Positions 25,060 through 38,082 of a stretch of DNA of 64,000 bases are shown in pieces. The position numbers were made by a program, and so were the translations under genes. The DNA lies in the NCBI GenBank assembly GCA_018907035.1, contig JACCIC010000022.1, positions 4,578,501 through 4,642,500 of the forward strand, written 5' to 3'. The notes beneath the pieces are model-generated. The model was not told the origin of the DNA and searched no databases. It saw only the letters and a list, made by a program, of their open reading frames with translations. Each line of letters starts with the position of its first letter. Within the stretch, counting starts at the first letter, position 1. The DNA is from Sycobia sp. Sy_11. Its lineage: Eukaryota > Arthropoda > Insecta > Hymenoptera > Epichrysomallidae.

Positions 25060-26060
25060 CACGACCATATTTGGATCATATTACAAAAGACACGGGAGCG
25101 TTGTACAGTGGAGTCAAATGAGACAACAATAATTAAAATTTTCGCCTCCTAATACTTCTGCATACAATTTTCATTTAAAGCTATAATAATTAAGAAAAAA
25201 CTCTATAACCTTATTGAATAAAATTTTTTTAATTGTCAGCAGAATATTTTATTGATAATATTTTAGTCTGTAGCTTGCCTGGAATAGTATACCATCCAAT
25301 TCACAATAATAAATTTCTTAGGCTAATTAATTTATTAATGATTTATGTTGAATTTTTCAAATGATCTCAATCTATTTAATAAATGTTTATAGATATGCTA
25401 CTTTATATTTAATTATAGTTTTCTAAAATTAATTACAAACAAATAAAAAAATAGTAACATTATTTACGTACAACGAAATTAAAAATTTGATACACTACAT
25501 TACCTAAATAAAAAAATTTTCTTGTATATATTTCTCTTACTGTGTATGTTGCTCTTATTATGAATAATCTACTTGGTATGGATACTTAATTTGAAAGCTC
25601 AATTCAAGGGGTGCAGTGAGCATAAAATTGGGGTCATCGAAATACGGACAAAAATACTCATAAGGGGCACGCAAATAGATCTCGGTATTTTAAAAAGGAG
25701 CATTAACAGGGTCAAATATTTTTTGTGCCAAATAAAATGTTTCGTATTGAAAAATATACTATTTTATTAGTATTTTCGTGTTATTAATATATACAACAAA
25801 ACCTATACTTGCACGAATCAAAATGATGAACGGCGATTGGATAATCCTGAACTATCGTTAAAATAAAGACATTTAATTGATGGGGCACTAATCGAAACAC
25901 CTTCCCATACATGTATTATTTGAGAGAAGCATTACTCTATTAGCATGGATAAATCATGATATGCGATTTATTCGATTTAATTTTATTCTCAATTCTATTG
26001 CAATCGATCGTTGTTGCGTCAGTTAAGTCCAACGGACAACGTTACCGTATAATATACGGT

Positions 26061-26077
26061 ACACACACACACGCGCG

Positions 26078-26120
<43 letters not shown>
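26061..26120 (+). repeat. (CA)n(CG)n(CA)n compound microsatellite
   Basis: CA units flank a pure CG core. The tract abuts the 5' end of the mariner remnant at 26123. Confidence 0.95.
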
Positions 26121-26122
<2 letters not shown>

Positions 26123-26124
<2 letters not shown>

Positions 26125-27024
26125 GAGGTGTGTTTCAAAAGTAACGAGAATGTTTAAATTTTGCGGGTTTGGAGAGTCCGCCTGTATAAATTTTTTTGTT
26201 ATGTTGGTACGCATACCCCTGAAGTACGATAATAATTTCAGCAATATTCATTGCTTACTTTTTAAGTGGCAGTCGCTAACGTTAGACGTATTTTTTAAGC
26301 TCAGCGATTTTCGTTTGTGAAAAAAATGGAGCAAAGAATTTGTATTCAATTTTGCGTAAAAAATGAAATAAAGTGTAGTGAAGTTCGTAAAATGTTAACA
26401 AAAGCATATGGTGAGTCTGCTATGAGTACAGCAAGGATTTACGAGTAGTATAAGCGTTTCCAAGATGGCTGCGAACACGTTGAAGATGACGAACGATTCG
26501 GACGCCCAAGCCAATCAACAACCGATGAAAACGTGAAAAAAGTGAAAGAAATGGTTATGAACCATCGCCCAATAAGAATCAGAGAAGTCGAATTTGGATA
26601 TGAAACGTGTGGCAGCAAAATTTGTTCCAAAATTGTTGAACTTCGAACAAAAACAGTGGCGAATGGAAGTTGCTCAGGGGTTGTTAATCGAAGTTAATAC
26701 TAATGCAGAACTACTAAAATGTGTTGTAACAGGTGACGAAACATGGGTTTACGGATATGATGTCGAAACTAAGGCTCGATCATCCCAGTGGAGACATTCT
26801 GGATCGCCAAGACCGAAAAAGGCTCGATTAACGAAAATCGCCGAGCTCGAAAAAAACGTCTAACGATAGCGGCTGCCACTTAAAAAGTAAGCAATGCATA
26901 TTGCTGAAAATTTTATCGTACTTCAGGGGCAGGCGTACCAACATAATAAAAAAATTTTTATACAGGCGGACTCACCAAACCCGCGAAATTTAAACATTCT
27001 CGTTACTTTTTGAACACACCTCGT
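26123..27024 (+). mobile_element. Internally deleted irritans-type mariner with ~195 bp inverted repeats
   Basis: Ends read ACGAGGTGTGT and its complement. The match continues inward for about 195 bases on each side (26123-26317 against 26829-27024), far longer than the ~30 base ends usual for mariners. Between them is a shortened, broken transposase frame on the plus strand. AT-rich microsatellite lies on both sides (CA-type left, TA-type right), consistent with TA-target insertion, although a clean TA duplication is not preserved. It cannot make an active enzyme. Confidence 0.9.
26326..26862 (+). pseudogene. Mariner transposase remnant
   Basis: The start at 26326 opens a mariner N-terminal helix-turn-helix region (FCVKNEIKCSEVRKML, then a RFGRPS linker). 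A TAG stop at 26446-26448 interrupts it at codon 41, in a place where the family has Trp. After about 26590 the homology moves to another frame (LNFEQKQWRMEVAQ, then TGDETWVYGYD with the first catalytic Asp) and stops near SGSPRPKKAR. The second and third catalytic acidic residues and everything between are missing, so the frame has one stop, one shift and a large deletion. Confidence 0.85.
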
Positions 27025-27025
27025 G

Positions 27026-27027
<2 letters not shown>

Positions 27028-27081
<54 letters not shown>
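27028..27081 (+). repeat. (TA)n microsatellite
   Basis: About 27 TA units directly after the right end of the mariner remnant; probably the expanded target site. Confidence 0.95.
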
Positions 27082-27084
<3 letters not shown>

Positions 27085-28075
27085 ACTAAAAATCGCCGCA
27101 TATAGCATACAATAACTATGGTCAATGCGTGCAATAACTACATGGCAATCCCGTGGCAATCCACTTTGAAAGATACGAGAGGTATATAATTATATATTAT
27201 TTATTATCTAAGAATATCCTAATATTAACATATATATACTTCAGTCCTTTCCAAAACGAATGGCGCGAAAAAGTTGAAGTTGTAAACGAGAAAAACGTAG
27301 AGAGAGAGAGATTTCTCAACAAAATGGAATTTTTTAATTAATAATTTTTATTCCTTGGCTCAGAATTATCTGCTCGACCTTTATTTTTTAAAGAATACAA
27401 GGTACGCGTACCATTTTTCAATATCGAGACAACACGCAAGGCAGTACATTATATATGTATATGTACGTATATATGTATATATGCATGTATGCATCTATAC
27501 ATGTATTGGTAAAATTATGGAAAATAATAAATACACGTATATTGGAGCATATATTTATAGCAATTTATTTGTGGCACGTTACTTGTACCGCGCACCTGTT
27601 GTCTGTCTTGCATATACGTCGCTCTATCTATATATAATAACGATAATAAAAGTGCCAAGTGCGAGGTGAATTGGAGCCGCGTTGCCATTCGCGCGAGGCT
27701 CGCCGCTTTGTTGTACTTCTTTCCTCGTTTCGCGTAAATCAATGTATAGGTACGTGCAAGGTACGCGTGGAGCTCGCGTTCCTTCGTCGGTCGGTCCGCG
27801 CGCTCGTTCAAGCGGAAATCGAAATTTAAGCTTTTATCTTTAAATATATAAAATTTTTATTATAAATACATCATATTTGAGAAGATTAAAAACGATATTT
27901 ACGAAGCGAATAAAACAGTGTGGAATTATCCAATGAATTAAAGTAAGATACAATATTTTGTTAATTTTCCATGATTCTGTTTATGAATTTTTTATTCTCA
28001 GATTTTAATCTAACGAAGACAGAAATTAACATCCATAATGATATTCCTATAACAACAAAAACAAGAACCAGAAAA

Positions 28076-28077
<2 letters not shown>

Positions 28078-28132
<55 letters not shown>
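28078..28132 (+). repeat. (AAT)n microsatellite
   Basis: About 18 AAT units. The open frame 27971-28435 crosses it as poly-Asn and then crosses a TTG/TTA-rich tract as Val/Leu/Ile; this is a repeat shadow. Confidence 0.95.
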
Positions 28133-31100
28133 TCAGAGTCGTTAAGAAACCGTAATTATCAGTTTAGAGCTATTCAATCGAACACTCTTGCTGGTCATCT
28201 AATAATGCCTCGGTTAATAAATTTGCTCTCCATACTAGCGAATAGGACGAACACATTGCTCTCGAGTCGACCTGATTTTTTCCCGCAGCAGCAGGCGACC
28301 GCGGCATCCATTATTATTATTGTTGTTCTTCTTATTGTTGGTCTTGTTGATGTTGTTCTTATTCTTGTTACTGTTGTTGTTGTGGTTGTTATTGTTTTTT
28401 TTTGTTATTCTTATTACTATTGCTATTATAATTGAGACTGTATAATGAACACGGTCTCAATAAAAGTGCATTCGGTGTCACTGCGTTTCTTTTTCTTCCT
28501 TTGCGCAACTTCTGCCGAACCATTATATATATATATATATATATATATATTCATAAATAGCTTTTAATTATATAGGGAACTAATAGCGCGCGACCAACCT
28601 TTTTTGGAAAATGGCCTTAAAGCAGGCGCGTTCGTTCGCTACGCCCTCCCACTCCTATATAATCGTATAAACCGTGCTCGCTGCGTCTTCTCCATATAGA
28701 TATATAGTGCAACGGGACTGATCTCGGACAGCAATTATAGCGTCGAGACCGCACGACGAGACGAATTTAGAAATGGATGGAAAGTCAATCTATATGCTTA
28801 TGAGCTTCGATTGCCGTTGCGGCGAAAAAGAAAACGAGGCCCGGCTCGCTGCAAAATGTAGAAAATATTTGTGCGCGTTCGAAAGGCACCCTCTCCTTAC
28901 CCGCCAGCCAGATAATTGAGATACATGGAAACACTTTTCGTTACTTTCAAATTGACAGTTTTTAAATGGGGAGGGGAGAGGATAGCGAGTAATCATAGGC
29001 CTCTAAAACTTTACGCTCAGTGAGTGAAAATTTTGCCAACGCCTCGCGTCCTTTTTTTTATCCTTTCTCGGTCGTGGCACGTTGCTTTATTACGAAAGAA
29101 AGGAGGAAATCTTTTTTGTTAGAATCATTTGAAAGTACGAGGAAAGATAAAGATTTCGGGAAAAAGATTTTTCCCAAGAGTGCGCGCGTTCTGAAAAGGT
29201 CATATTTTTTACAGTACATAGACCATTTTGCGCAAATCCATATATATATAATTTATTATGTAATGCAAGCTTATAAAAACAATTTTTTAAGTTTGATTTA
29301 TCATTTATCATACTTTTATAACTTGTTTGCGCCTTTCTCGTTGAAAATTCCTTTCTGAATAAGTGATTCGAAATTACAATATTTAATGCGATTTCATTTT
29401 CTTTATACGTGTATAAATGAAATAACGCCGATGCATCTCAAACACGAAATCGCAGCAAGGATATGGGAAATGTTCGATACTTGGAATGCTTCACCGTTTC
29501 TCAGAAGAGAGACTTTGCTATCGATAGTCTGTTTGCAGGCTCGACTCTGCCCACTACGTTAAAAGTCGTCCATGCGCGGCGCGTAATAATAAACGAAATA
29601 CTCGTGTAATGTTAATCGCGTGCGCGTGTTTAATTTACACGCATTCGCGCGCGCGCGCACGTTTTCTTGCTCTCGCAGTGCGACGGTGCGGTTCTGTATA
29701 AAACGGGGGGGTACAGCGCACTGCGTTTGCTATGTGGCATTTAGCCGTCGCCTGTGCAACGATTTGCGCAATCGCGCGGGACAGCGGTGTTTTTCAGATC
29801 TCCAGTGGCAAGGTAGGGTCGGGGGAGCGGGGGGGGGGAGGGGTTAGTGGGAGGGTCGCTTTTCCCTTTGCCGAGCAAAGAGTTGACGGGGCTTTATTGC
29901 GTCCGACGATGTCCGACGGCTGGAAGGCCATTTTATATATAAATTCGACAGTGACGTGCCAGTTGCGCATAGCCTCAGTCCCTCTGAAATACGGTTATAG
30001 TTATACGAGACTGCCGCGCGCGATCATTTCGATTCAAGTCTCGATCGAATCGCGAAGTGAAGAATTGAATGTCCGAGGTATCGACGATGCCCGATCGCTT
30101 CGTTTATTACATTTTATAGGCTGCGGCGATGAACGGGCTACAAAATAAAGTTGTACGGGCAGCTCATCGATCTTGAAGGGAATATATAGGTGATTCGAGT
30201 AGAATAGAAATGGTGTATGAAAATGTTTGCACTATTTATTGTCTTAAAATAACTATATCATCGATATGTAAATAATATTAGTTTATATAATGATTATATG
30301 AATATACAAAAATTACACCGACACGCAAAAACTAATCATATCGCACATGTATTTCTTTATACGCCTATTTATTTGCGAATACGATACTGACGCTAAATGT
30401 ATTTCACCACGTCTTAATTTATTTATTAGTAAAGATTGAACATGAGAACTGGTGAAATACTCTATTTTTCAAAATTTTTTAAATTTAATATTTTTATAAG
30501 AATACTCGTATTCAAACTACGTTTTTTACATTCTCTACAGAGTGTATTTGACGTGCCAAATATCGATTTAATACTAGACTAGATCCACCGGCTTCATCTT
30601 TTTTAATTCTAATACTTGGAAATATTCTGCTCTGGTTACGACTGGTGGTGAAGCTCCGTTTGACACGTAGCCTTGGAAATATTGGTCTAAATGCATCTAT
30701 AAGCGGGGTTAACTGGACAGGCCTACAAGAAGACGGTTGAGCGTTATAGCTTGCACAATAGAATAAAAGTAAGTTACGGTGCGGAGATTGGAGAACCAAT
30801 GGGCTAGCATGACAAGGCGGGCCTGCCATTGTGGTTATTATCGCGAAACTGTAATACTCTATCGGTTGGTAAATTGGCAACTTCTGAATGAAAGTTATAA
30901 GGAGAAAATATATGTTTCTACATTTGTTTCGAAGGAAAATATTGTTTGGTAAGTTTGTGGACATTTAAAGCAGATAAATGTGTAAAAAAACGAATGACAA
31001 ATCCAGATAAACCATATACATAATAGATGTTTCAAAGTAAAATTTTACTAACTAATTCTACTAACATTTATAATTCCTTTTATAAAAAGTTTCATAATCG

Positions 31101-32584
31101 GATCTTTACGAAAAATCGCATAGCATTGAAATAATCGATCAATAACAGAGATACCAAAAATCCAGATATTATTTCATTTAAAAATCAATAAAATTATAAA
31201 TTTTATTATAAACAATAAAAATAAATCAGAATATACAACTTTTTCATTGGCAACATGAGAATCATTTTGTAAAGGAATCTTGATGAAGAAGTAAAGGTGA
31301 CTTTTTCCGCGAATAATGACCAGGTTTAAATTTCGGTAGCATAGGCAATTATTGGGGGAAACATCCGAATAGAATAGAATCTAGAATCGATGAGTTAGTC
31401 CATACTATTAACTAAGAAGACGTTCATATGATCAATGTAGTTATAACCAATAACGAATCAGTCTATTCGGTCAGTTTTCATAGAATGATTTTATTAGAAA
31501 AATTTGACTTAAAAATATTCAAATGAATTTTTTAACATGAATCTGAAAGATTAATGAATGGAAAAGTCTAGAGTTGCAAGAGCAAATTAATTTCTTTAAG
31601 ACGTACAACAATTACTCATTAGTACACATGTTACATAGGCTATCTCGGTTGAATGAATACATTAAAAGCCTAAAGTTTTACAGTCGAACGAGCGTAGACT
31701 ATGTTCATTGATGTTGTTCAAGATGATTGTTACTATTCATCCCAATAGAAGATCAAGACGACGCATAATCGAAACCAAGATTACGTAATAGAAATAAATA
31801 TTTTAAAATTCGCATCGCTCATGACGTGTTTCAATTAAAATATATTTTGCAAAGAATAAAATAACATATAATGCAAATAATAAAACAACTATAAGTGGTA
31901 AAAGATTGTGGTGATTTAAAAAATCGATTGTATTGTCGCAGCAATTATTATATACCAAGTTTTATTGTTTCTTAAGAATAAATGAGACACTCAATCTAGA
32001 AATTCCTAAGGCAGTCGGTAACACATGATCGATCGAATATTATCGAGTATTCACTTGATCTAACATTCTAGATCGCGGTAAGGAAGAAAGAGTATTTGAA
32101 ATTAATATTGTAATAAGGACGATTCTTTCTTTACTTAAGGTTGGGCATATTTTTCGAAATTCCATTTGTAATTATTCCTTTTCGATTCTTATTCGATATT
32201 TGTAAAATTGAGATTACTAATTTTTTTATTTAAACTCCAAATATAATTATACAATGTTTGTGATAAATAATAATTATAATTTTTGTAAATTGTAAAGAAG
32301 CTGTAACAAATCTTTAATCGCTGATCATATTTATATAGATCAAATAGCTGTTATTTCATTATTTGTATAATTTATTCATGTCATGAGCTGAGAAATCGAT
32401 AACTTCTAATAATTTTATTACAGCGAGCCTTTATTAAAAATTTTTTTTTAACAATATTTATTGAAAAATATAAATAAACTACATAAGAATATTATTTTTG
32501 AGTTCTCATAATTTTCGGTGAGTCGAAAGAAAATACATTTGTCAATGAAAGAGGAGAAGAAAATGGAGAGAAGGTTGAAGAGGT

Positions 32585-32630
<46 letters not shown>

Positions 32631-33137
32631 CATTCGTTTTATACTTGAATAATGAATTTTAAATTTGAGGATCACCAGCTTGCCATCAGACGGAATGACG
32701 AATCTTTGCTCTTTGTAATTTATAAAAGGCACATCTTTTTAATTTCCTGTTCGCTTAGTTTTATTATTAGTTCGCGATATAATCGCGCGTCTTCTATATA
32801 TTTTCGTTGCGACGCCGCCGACGCGGCGCGGCTGCGGCGTGCAGCCTTAACGGTTGTAGCCAATATATAATCTCTATTACTGTCGTGCACCATCAGGCTG
32901 GAAATCAATTTTTCTATATACACGCAGCTGCCAGACACTTGTTGCTAATTTATAAACGCGAAGCCGAAGGAAGATCTTATCCGACAAGGTAGGCGTATAC
33001 GATCAAATAAAGTGCAATATTTACACGTGGCAGGCAAGCGCGCGCGCGCGCGCTCAACGTTTCAATCGAGTCACATTTATAAGAGTCTTGAAAAAAATCT
33101 ATCCAGCTTTTCAACTCTCTTGCATTCCAAGAGCCCG

Positions 33138-33140
<3 letters not shown>

Positions 33141-33179
<39 letters not shown>
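33141..33179 (+). repeat. (TG)n microsatellite
   Basis: A pure run of about 19 TG units. Confidence 0.95.
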
Positions 33180-33182
<3 letters not shown>

Positions 33183-33503
33183 GGTGCGCGTATTCATTTT
33201 CTATTAGACATTGCTTGTCGCGCGTACAGGATTTTATAAACGTGTTCGGGTGCGCGTGCCAATCTTTAGCGACATTTGCATAAAAGTCGCAGAAAATTCC
33301 GGATCAGACGGTGAATTCTATGTGAGAGTGTGATTTTAATCACCCATTTAATTCTAACGAATTTTTGTTTGCTAGTGCGGGCGATTTTACGTGGCAAGGA
33401 GTGTGAGCGGAGGGCTATTTTCGAGCAGGGACGTTAGTAATGGCCTGTATATACTTAAATAGTTTTGAAGTTTTATATCTCTTGAACCAATGACAATGAT
33501 AAA

Positions 33504-33508
<5 letters not shown>

Positions 33509-33565
<57 letters not shown>
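33509..33565 (+). repeat. (TA)n microsatellite interrupting a mariner remnant
   Basis: About 28 TA units. Mariner homology on the minus strand stops exactly at its right edge. Confidence 0.95.
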
Positions 33566-33566
<1 letters not shown>

Positions 33567-33811
33567 CCAACCCATTGTAATCGAAAAAAACGATAAGCAT
33601 CACCTTGATTTTTGGTGCATGGGCGACTTGCATAAGACAAGTTTTCAACGACTTCACGACCTTCACTGAATGCTATGTGCCACTCAAATACTTGCGTTCG
33701 CGATAAAGTAGACTCCCAAAAATACTTCTGCAACATTTTCAACGATTCCGTAGCCGCAATTCCATTCGAAACACAAAATTTCAAGCAAACTCGTTGACCA
33801 ACTTTTTTTTC
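33566..33811 (-). pseudogene. Mariner transposase remnant, internally deleted
   Basis: The minus-strand frame begins MEKKVGQRVCLKFCVSNG and contains LSRTQVFEWH and FSEGREVVE, the helix-turn-helix region of mariner transposases. After a short interval the homology jumps, in another frame, to VMLIVFFDYNG, the second catalytic Asp region, so about half of the protein is deleted. It then ends in the TA repeat. No active product is possible. Confidence 0.8.
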
Positions 33812-34020
33812 CATAGTCAATATCACCAAACAGGCATTTTGCATCGTAAATAAACAGCTGACAAACACACACTAATGGAGATATGACGCTCAAATTTTAT
33901 ACGGACATCAAGAAAGGCTGTACCAATAAAGGAAAAAAATTTTACCGATCAGTTTACGCGCGGAGTTTCAATGCATCAATCCGGGTCAAATTTGATCATA
34001 TAGTAGTTGTTCTAGTAATG
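33566..34020 (-). mobile_element. Truncated mariner remnant
   Basis: On the minus strand, a mariner 5' region (from about 34020, with an AAATTTGACCCGG block) leads into a transposase start at about 33810. Internal deletion has joined the N-terminal part directly to a short catalytic piece, and the element is cut off by (TA)n at 33565. The left boundary is clear; the right boundary is estimated because no matching second inverted repeat is present. Confidence 0.7.
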
Positions 34021-36336
34021 ACCCATAGTAATATCCAGAAATCAGTCTATAAAGCTAATGGAAGGTGCGTCCTAAAATATAGAAAGCATTACTTGCCCAA
34101 GCTTGTAAAAGAGTCCTAGAAGAGAACACTCGATTGCGCATATTCACGGTTAAGAGCAAATACGCCATCATCCACCCTCGAAATTTCGTTTTTATTTTCT
34201 ATCACGTGCAATTTTATTCAACTGTCAGTTAATACCAATTGTGAATTTTAATAATTATTTCCAGTGTACTTACGTGTATGGAATGTCGTGAACGATTTCT
34301 GTCCCTTGTTGATATACGATCATGTTTGAATTCATGTTTCCGAATAGAAACTGTTGCAAACAGAAGAGCAATGCTCCATATACTGATTTCAACTTAGTTT
34401 TTATTGATTTTACTGTTAAAGCGATATCAAAGTAAAATCTGACCACCATCACGCCGCGTAATATGACAAAAAATTGGACAACTAGTTTTCACTTTATATT
34501 TATACATTTGATGTACAATAGTTAAAAATCGTTATTTAGTGAGTTTTCTGACACGGAAACTAGTCATGATTTACTTAATAGTTGTTAAAATAATGCAAAT
34601 TGCTACCGTAAGTTGTGAAAGTTGGTTCGATATGGTGGGCATCATGAGACCTGCTTAGATCTTCTATCTTTGTTTGCTCGTTTTCAGACTCAAAGGGTAA
34701 ATACGATATGGATATATAAGATAGTCCTTCGAACACTTTGTGGCTATGATAGGCTTAAAAATATTTGTATAAAGGTAGCGAGGTATTTTTTATAAACAAA
34801 CTATACTGATTTGCAATACTCGTTAGAAATATACGGCACGCGAAAGCTTTCCGCGAAAGTCGAGGCCGTACATATATTAGAAAAAGGAGATGAAGGAAAA
34901 GGAGCGCAATTATATATGTATCTTTCGATATATATCGCTTTACAGCCCATGTATACTTATATACGTATACTTATGATTTTACGAATAAAAGCAAACCAAG
35001 ATTGCAGTAATGCACTGGGAATATTAGCCAATTTTTGAGCTAAATTCATACTCCCACCTAGTTAAAAGTTTAACGACTCGTGAGGCTCACAAAACCGGCT
35101 TTTTACCAATGCACGCTTCCTTCCATCTTTCACCTGCTTGCCTTTCCCCTCCTCCAGTGAAAATACAAGAATCAAAGCCTATTATTGCGCGGAGAGCGAA
35201 AAACCGATGCGCTTTTTATTTTCGAGCGGCTCGTACCAGATAATTTGTGTGGACATCTACTTAAAACAGTGAAAATCACCGAATGGCCTGATGAAGTGAA
35301 ATAAAGGGGAGGGGGAGGTGAACGCCTCGATCGACGCAAATAATAGATAAGCTGGTTGAAAAGTTGGTTTAAAAGCGCCCTGCCAATAGACTCGAGATTA
35401 TAAGGACGAATCAATTGGGGAACGTATATAATATTATATATATCGTATACATCCGGCAATCGTTGTATAATAATTTTCATATTACTCCTGAAATAAAACT
35501 ATTAATCATGATTTAATTCGTTGAAAAGTGTTGGTTCTTCCTGGCATTAAAGTCTCCTTGCAGTTGCAGGGTCAGGAAGAGGACGGGTGTAGACACCATC
35601 TATACACCTATACAATGTAACCGCAATTACGACATCAGAAACTCGAAATATCCGAAGAAGTGATAATGTACAATTGATTAATATAATGGTGAAAGAGAAG
35701 AAAAGAGGATGCGAGGTTCGTCGTGGTGTATATAAGAGTTGTTGGTAGGTCCGCAAGGCTCATGAACTCGGTCCATTAGCTATATGAAAAGATCTCCCTC
35801 TTTATTTATTTTTATGTCTTTCAAATCTCTAATATTTTATGAATATAATAATTTATTTGTATTTATATATTTTTGCCAAAATCTCGAATACAGAATCTCC
35901 CTATCTATACCATCTATTTATTTTATCTACATACCTACTTCTTTATCGAGAACCCAATCGCGGGTCTGCGTTTATTCGTGTCTGCGAATCGAAAAATTAT
36001 ATTTGCCGTATATATAAAAACGCCGCAGAAGTGAAAGTTCTTCGGTCCGTTCTTTTATCAACAGCGGTCGCACAGCTGGGCAATTTGCTGAAAATTCCAA
36101 GCTTGAATTTTATCTCGGTTAACGTACGTATGAGAGTGCATGCGCGATTAAGTGTCATGGGCGCGCTTAGATTTTCGAAAGGTCTCGTTGGATTATAAAA
36201 GTTCCGCCATTCCCGCCTATCCGTTATACATGATTCAGGGATCTCCTCTACTTTAAAAACAGTAGGATTATAAGTCGTACAGGTACCATGTACTAATACA
36301 TATGTATACAAGTTTTTTAGGATTATGTAGGTAATG

Positions 36337-36338
<2 letters not shown>

Positions 36339-36388
<50 letters not shown>
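36339..36388 (+). repeat. (TA)n microsatellite
   Basis: About 25 TA units. Confidence 0.95.
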
Positions 36389-36389
<1 letters not shown>

Positions 36390-38020
36390 AGTGAACCTTT
36401 TGCTCTTAATTAATAATTTGCATAACTGAAGAGCTTGTATAAAAATATATACAAGCATGATAACGTTGACAGAAAAATATCTGCAATCGGCTAAGTGATC
36501 GAGACTTTTACAGAGATTTTTGCGCGATTGTAATATTTAAGAAAAATTTTACGAAAATATGTCGAAATAATATTTGATTAATTGGAAATTTATTTTAAAT
36601 TAAGTTTTCTGACTAAGGCCAGTTCTCCACAAAGTTCCTAATACTAGATTTTTCTTTACGTTGAGATTAGTGAGTACAAGATGCAAGCAATCTATTTTAG
36701 TATTATACAATCAATATAGTTTCGTTCATTTTTTTCAACGAATATTAACTTCTCTCCCATCACTATTCGCAATCATTCAAATAAAGGGACAGTATCTTCC
36801 TATTTTTAGAAATTTTTTAATGTATACTTAAGATTAAACTTACATTTATCGATTTATAAAGAAATATATTTTCCGCAGAGCGTGATTGATATATTGAAAA
36901 TCTATCATGCAGGACACAGAAATACGAATCTTTATTTCATATTTCTGAATAGACATATAATATTTTTTCTATTCCGCAATGCAGAACGCGCGCGCACATG
37001 AATTATTACCGCTGTTAAAATGAGAAGGTAAAATATGTCGGCTGAGTACACAATGGGGTTTTCCATTTGTTTTATAAGCTGGCAATCTTTTGTATATATT
37101 ATAGCATTTTTTTTCGTTAGTGCCACCCATTCGCTGAAAATAAGCAAGCGCATAAAATCTTTGTATATACATGTATGAAGAATGTTGTTTTTTATTGTTA
37201 CACATATTCTTTCATTTTTACGATGTTGATAATTATCTCACTCATATTAACGTATAAATTAAGTTTCTTGATGATAAATGTGTAGAAAAAACTAAAATTT
37301 TATTTTTACTTAGTTAAATAAAAATAAAATTTTACCTGTTTGCATTCATTTACGATAAAGAAACCTTTCAATTTATTATTTTTTTCTTCCCCTCCCTTCT
37401 CTGTCGTTTTATGCATCAAAGTTAAGGTTTTTGGTTAATCGCACATTATAATCGTGTTATAATTACCGAGGAAGATAAAAATTAGTATATATATTAGCTG
37501 TCCCAACATATCAGACACCTTTTTTTGTATATGACCAAAAAATAATTTGCAGAGGTAAAAATTATGAAATATGATTTTTTTGAAATTTTTTTTTGGATGG
37601 TTTTATTTCTTTATATATGTTTTGGAACATGATACTTATGAAGCAGGTGTCGCATATTTTTAGTCCTTTAATCTAGATTTAATATGAATGCTGACGTGGA
37701 TTCAGTTCAACATAAGTATAATCGTTGAAGATATAATAAGTATAATCATTGCGTATAATTACTTCGCAAGATTTTTTGAGTGTAGTTTGTAATCGCGACG
37801 CAGCCTTTAATATCGATAAAAAAAAGTACGTGCCTTTTTATTTTTTGATACTTAATATGTATGATACGTGTTCCATTTAATTCAGTGATCGTCGTTTGGG
37901 TAGCGTTACTTTTCAGTGTGAATAACCGATTGAATCGATCGTCTTCTGACTATCTCGCTGTTATTTTATTATTGTAACCATTAGGAAGCATACTGCTTAT
38001 CATTGTATCAAAATACCTGC

Positions 38021-38021
<1 letters not shown>

Positions 38022-38082
<61 letters not shown>
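38022..38082 (+). repeat. (TA)n microsatellite
   Basis: About 30 TA units with one TG interruption. Confidence 0.95.

Larger units (their letters stand above)
20154..26060. other. Gene-poor spacer with microsatellites
   Basis: I found no supportable gene. After the APC11 3' UTR with (GATA)n (20351-20378) come (TA)n at 20858-20916, (GT)n at 21725-21788, (GA)n at 22071-22102 and (CG)n(TG)n at 23015-23056. A less AT-rich patch lies at about 24300-24980, ending in a (GA)n tract. Small open frames (23307-23564, 25573-25770) have no recognisable features. Confidence 0.5.
27082..33508. other. Gene-poor spacer
   Basis: I see no gene I can support. Contents include (AAT)n at 28078-28132, a T/G-rich trinucleotide stretch at 28308-28430, (TA)n at 28525-28549, a moderately CpG-rich region (28600-30150) with a G-rich run near 29830, a (GA)n tract at 32589-32629 and (TG)n at 33141-33179. 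A 150-codon minus-strand frame at 30512-30964 is noted under findings. Confidence 0.5.

Noticed and set aside
27971..28435. 154-codon plus-strand frame with a poly-Asn run
   Set aside because: It is made almost entirely from an (AAT)n microsatellite and a TTR tract, so its openness follows from the repeats.
37505..37660. Short inverted pair ATATCAGACACCT / AGGTGTCGCATAT about 135 bases apart
   Set aside because: Only ~13 bases with mismatches and no further arm similarity or visible target duplication; too weak to call a MITE.
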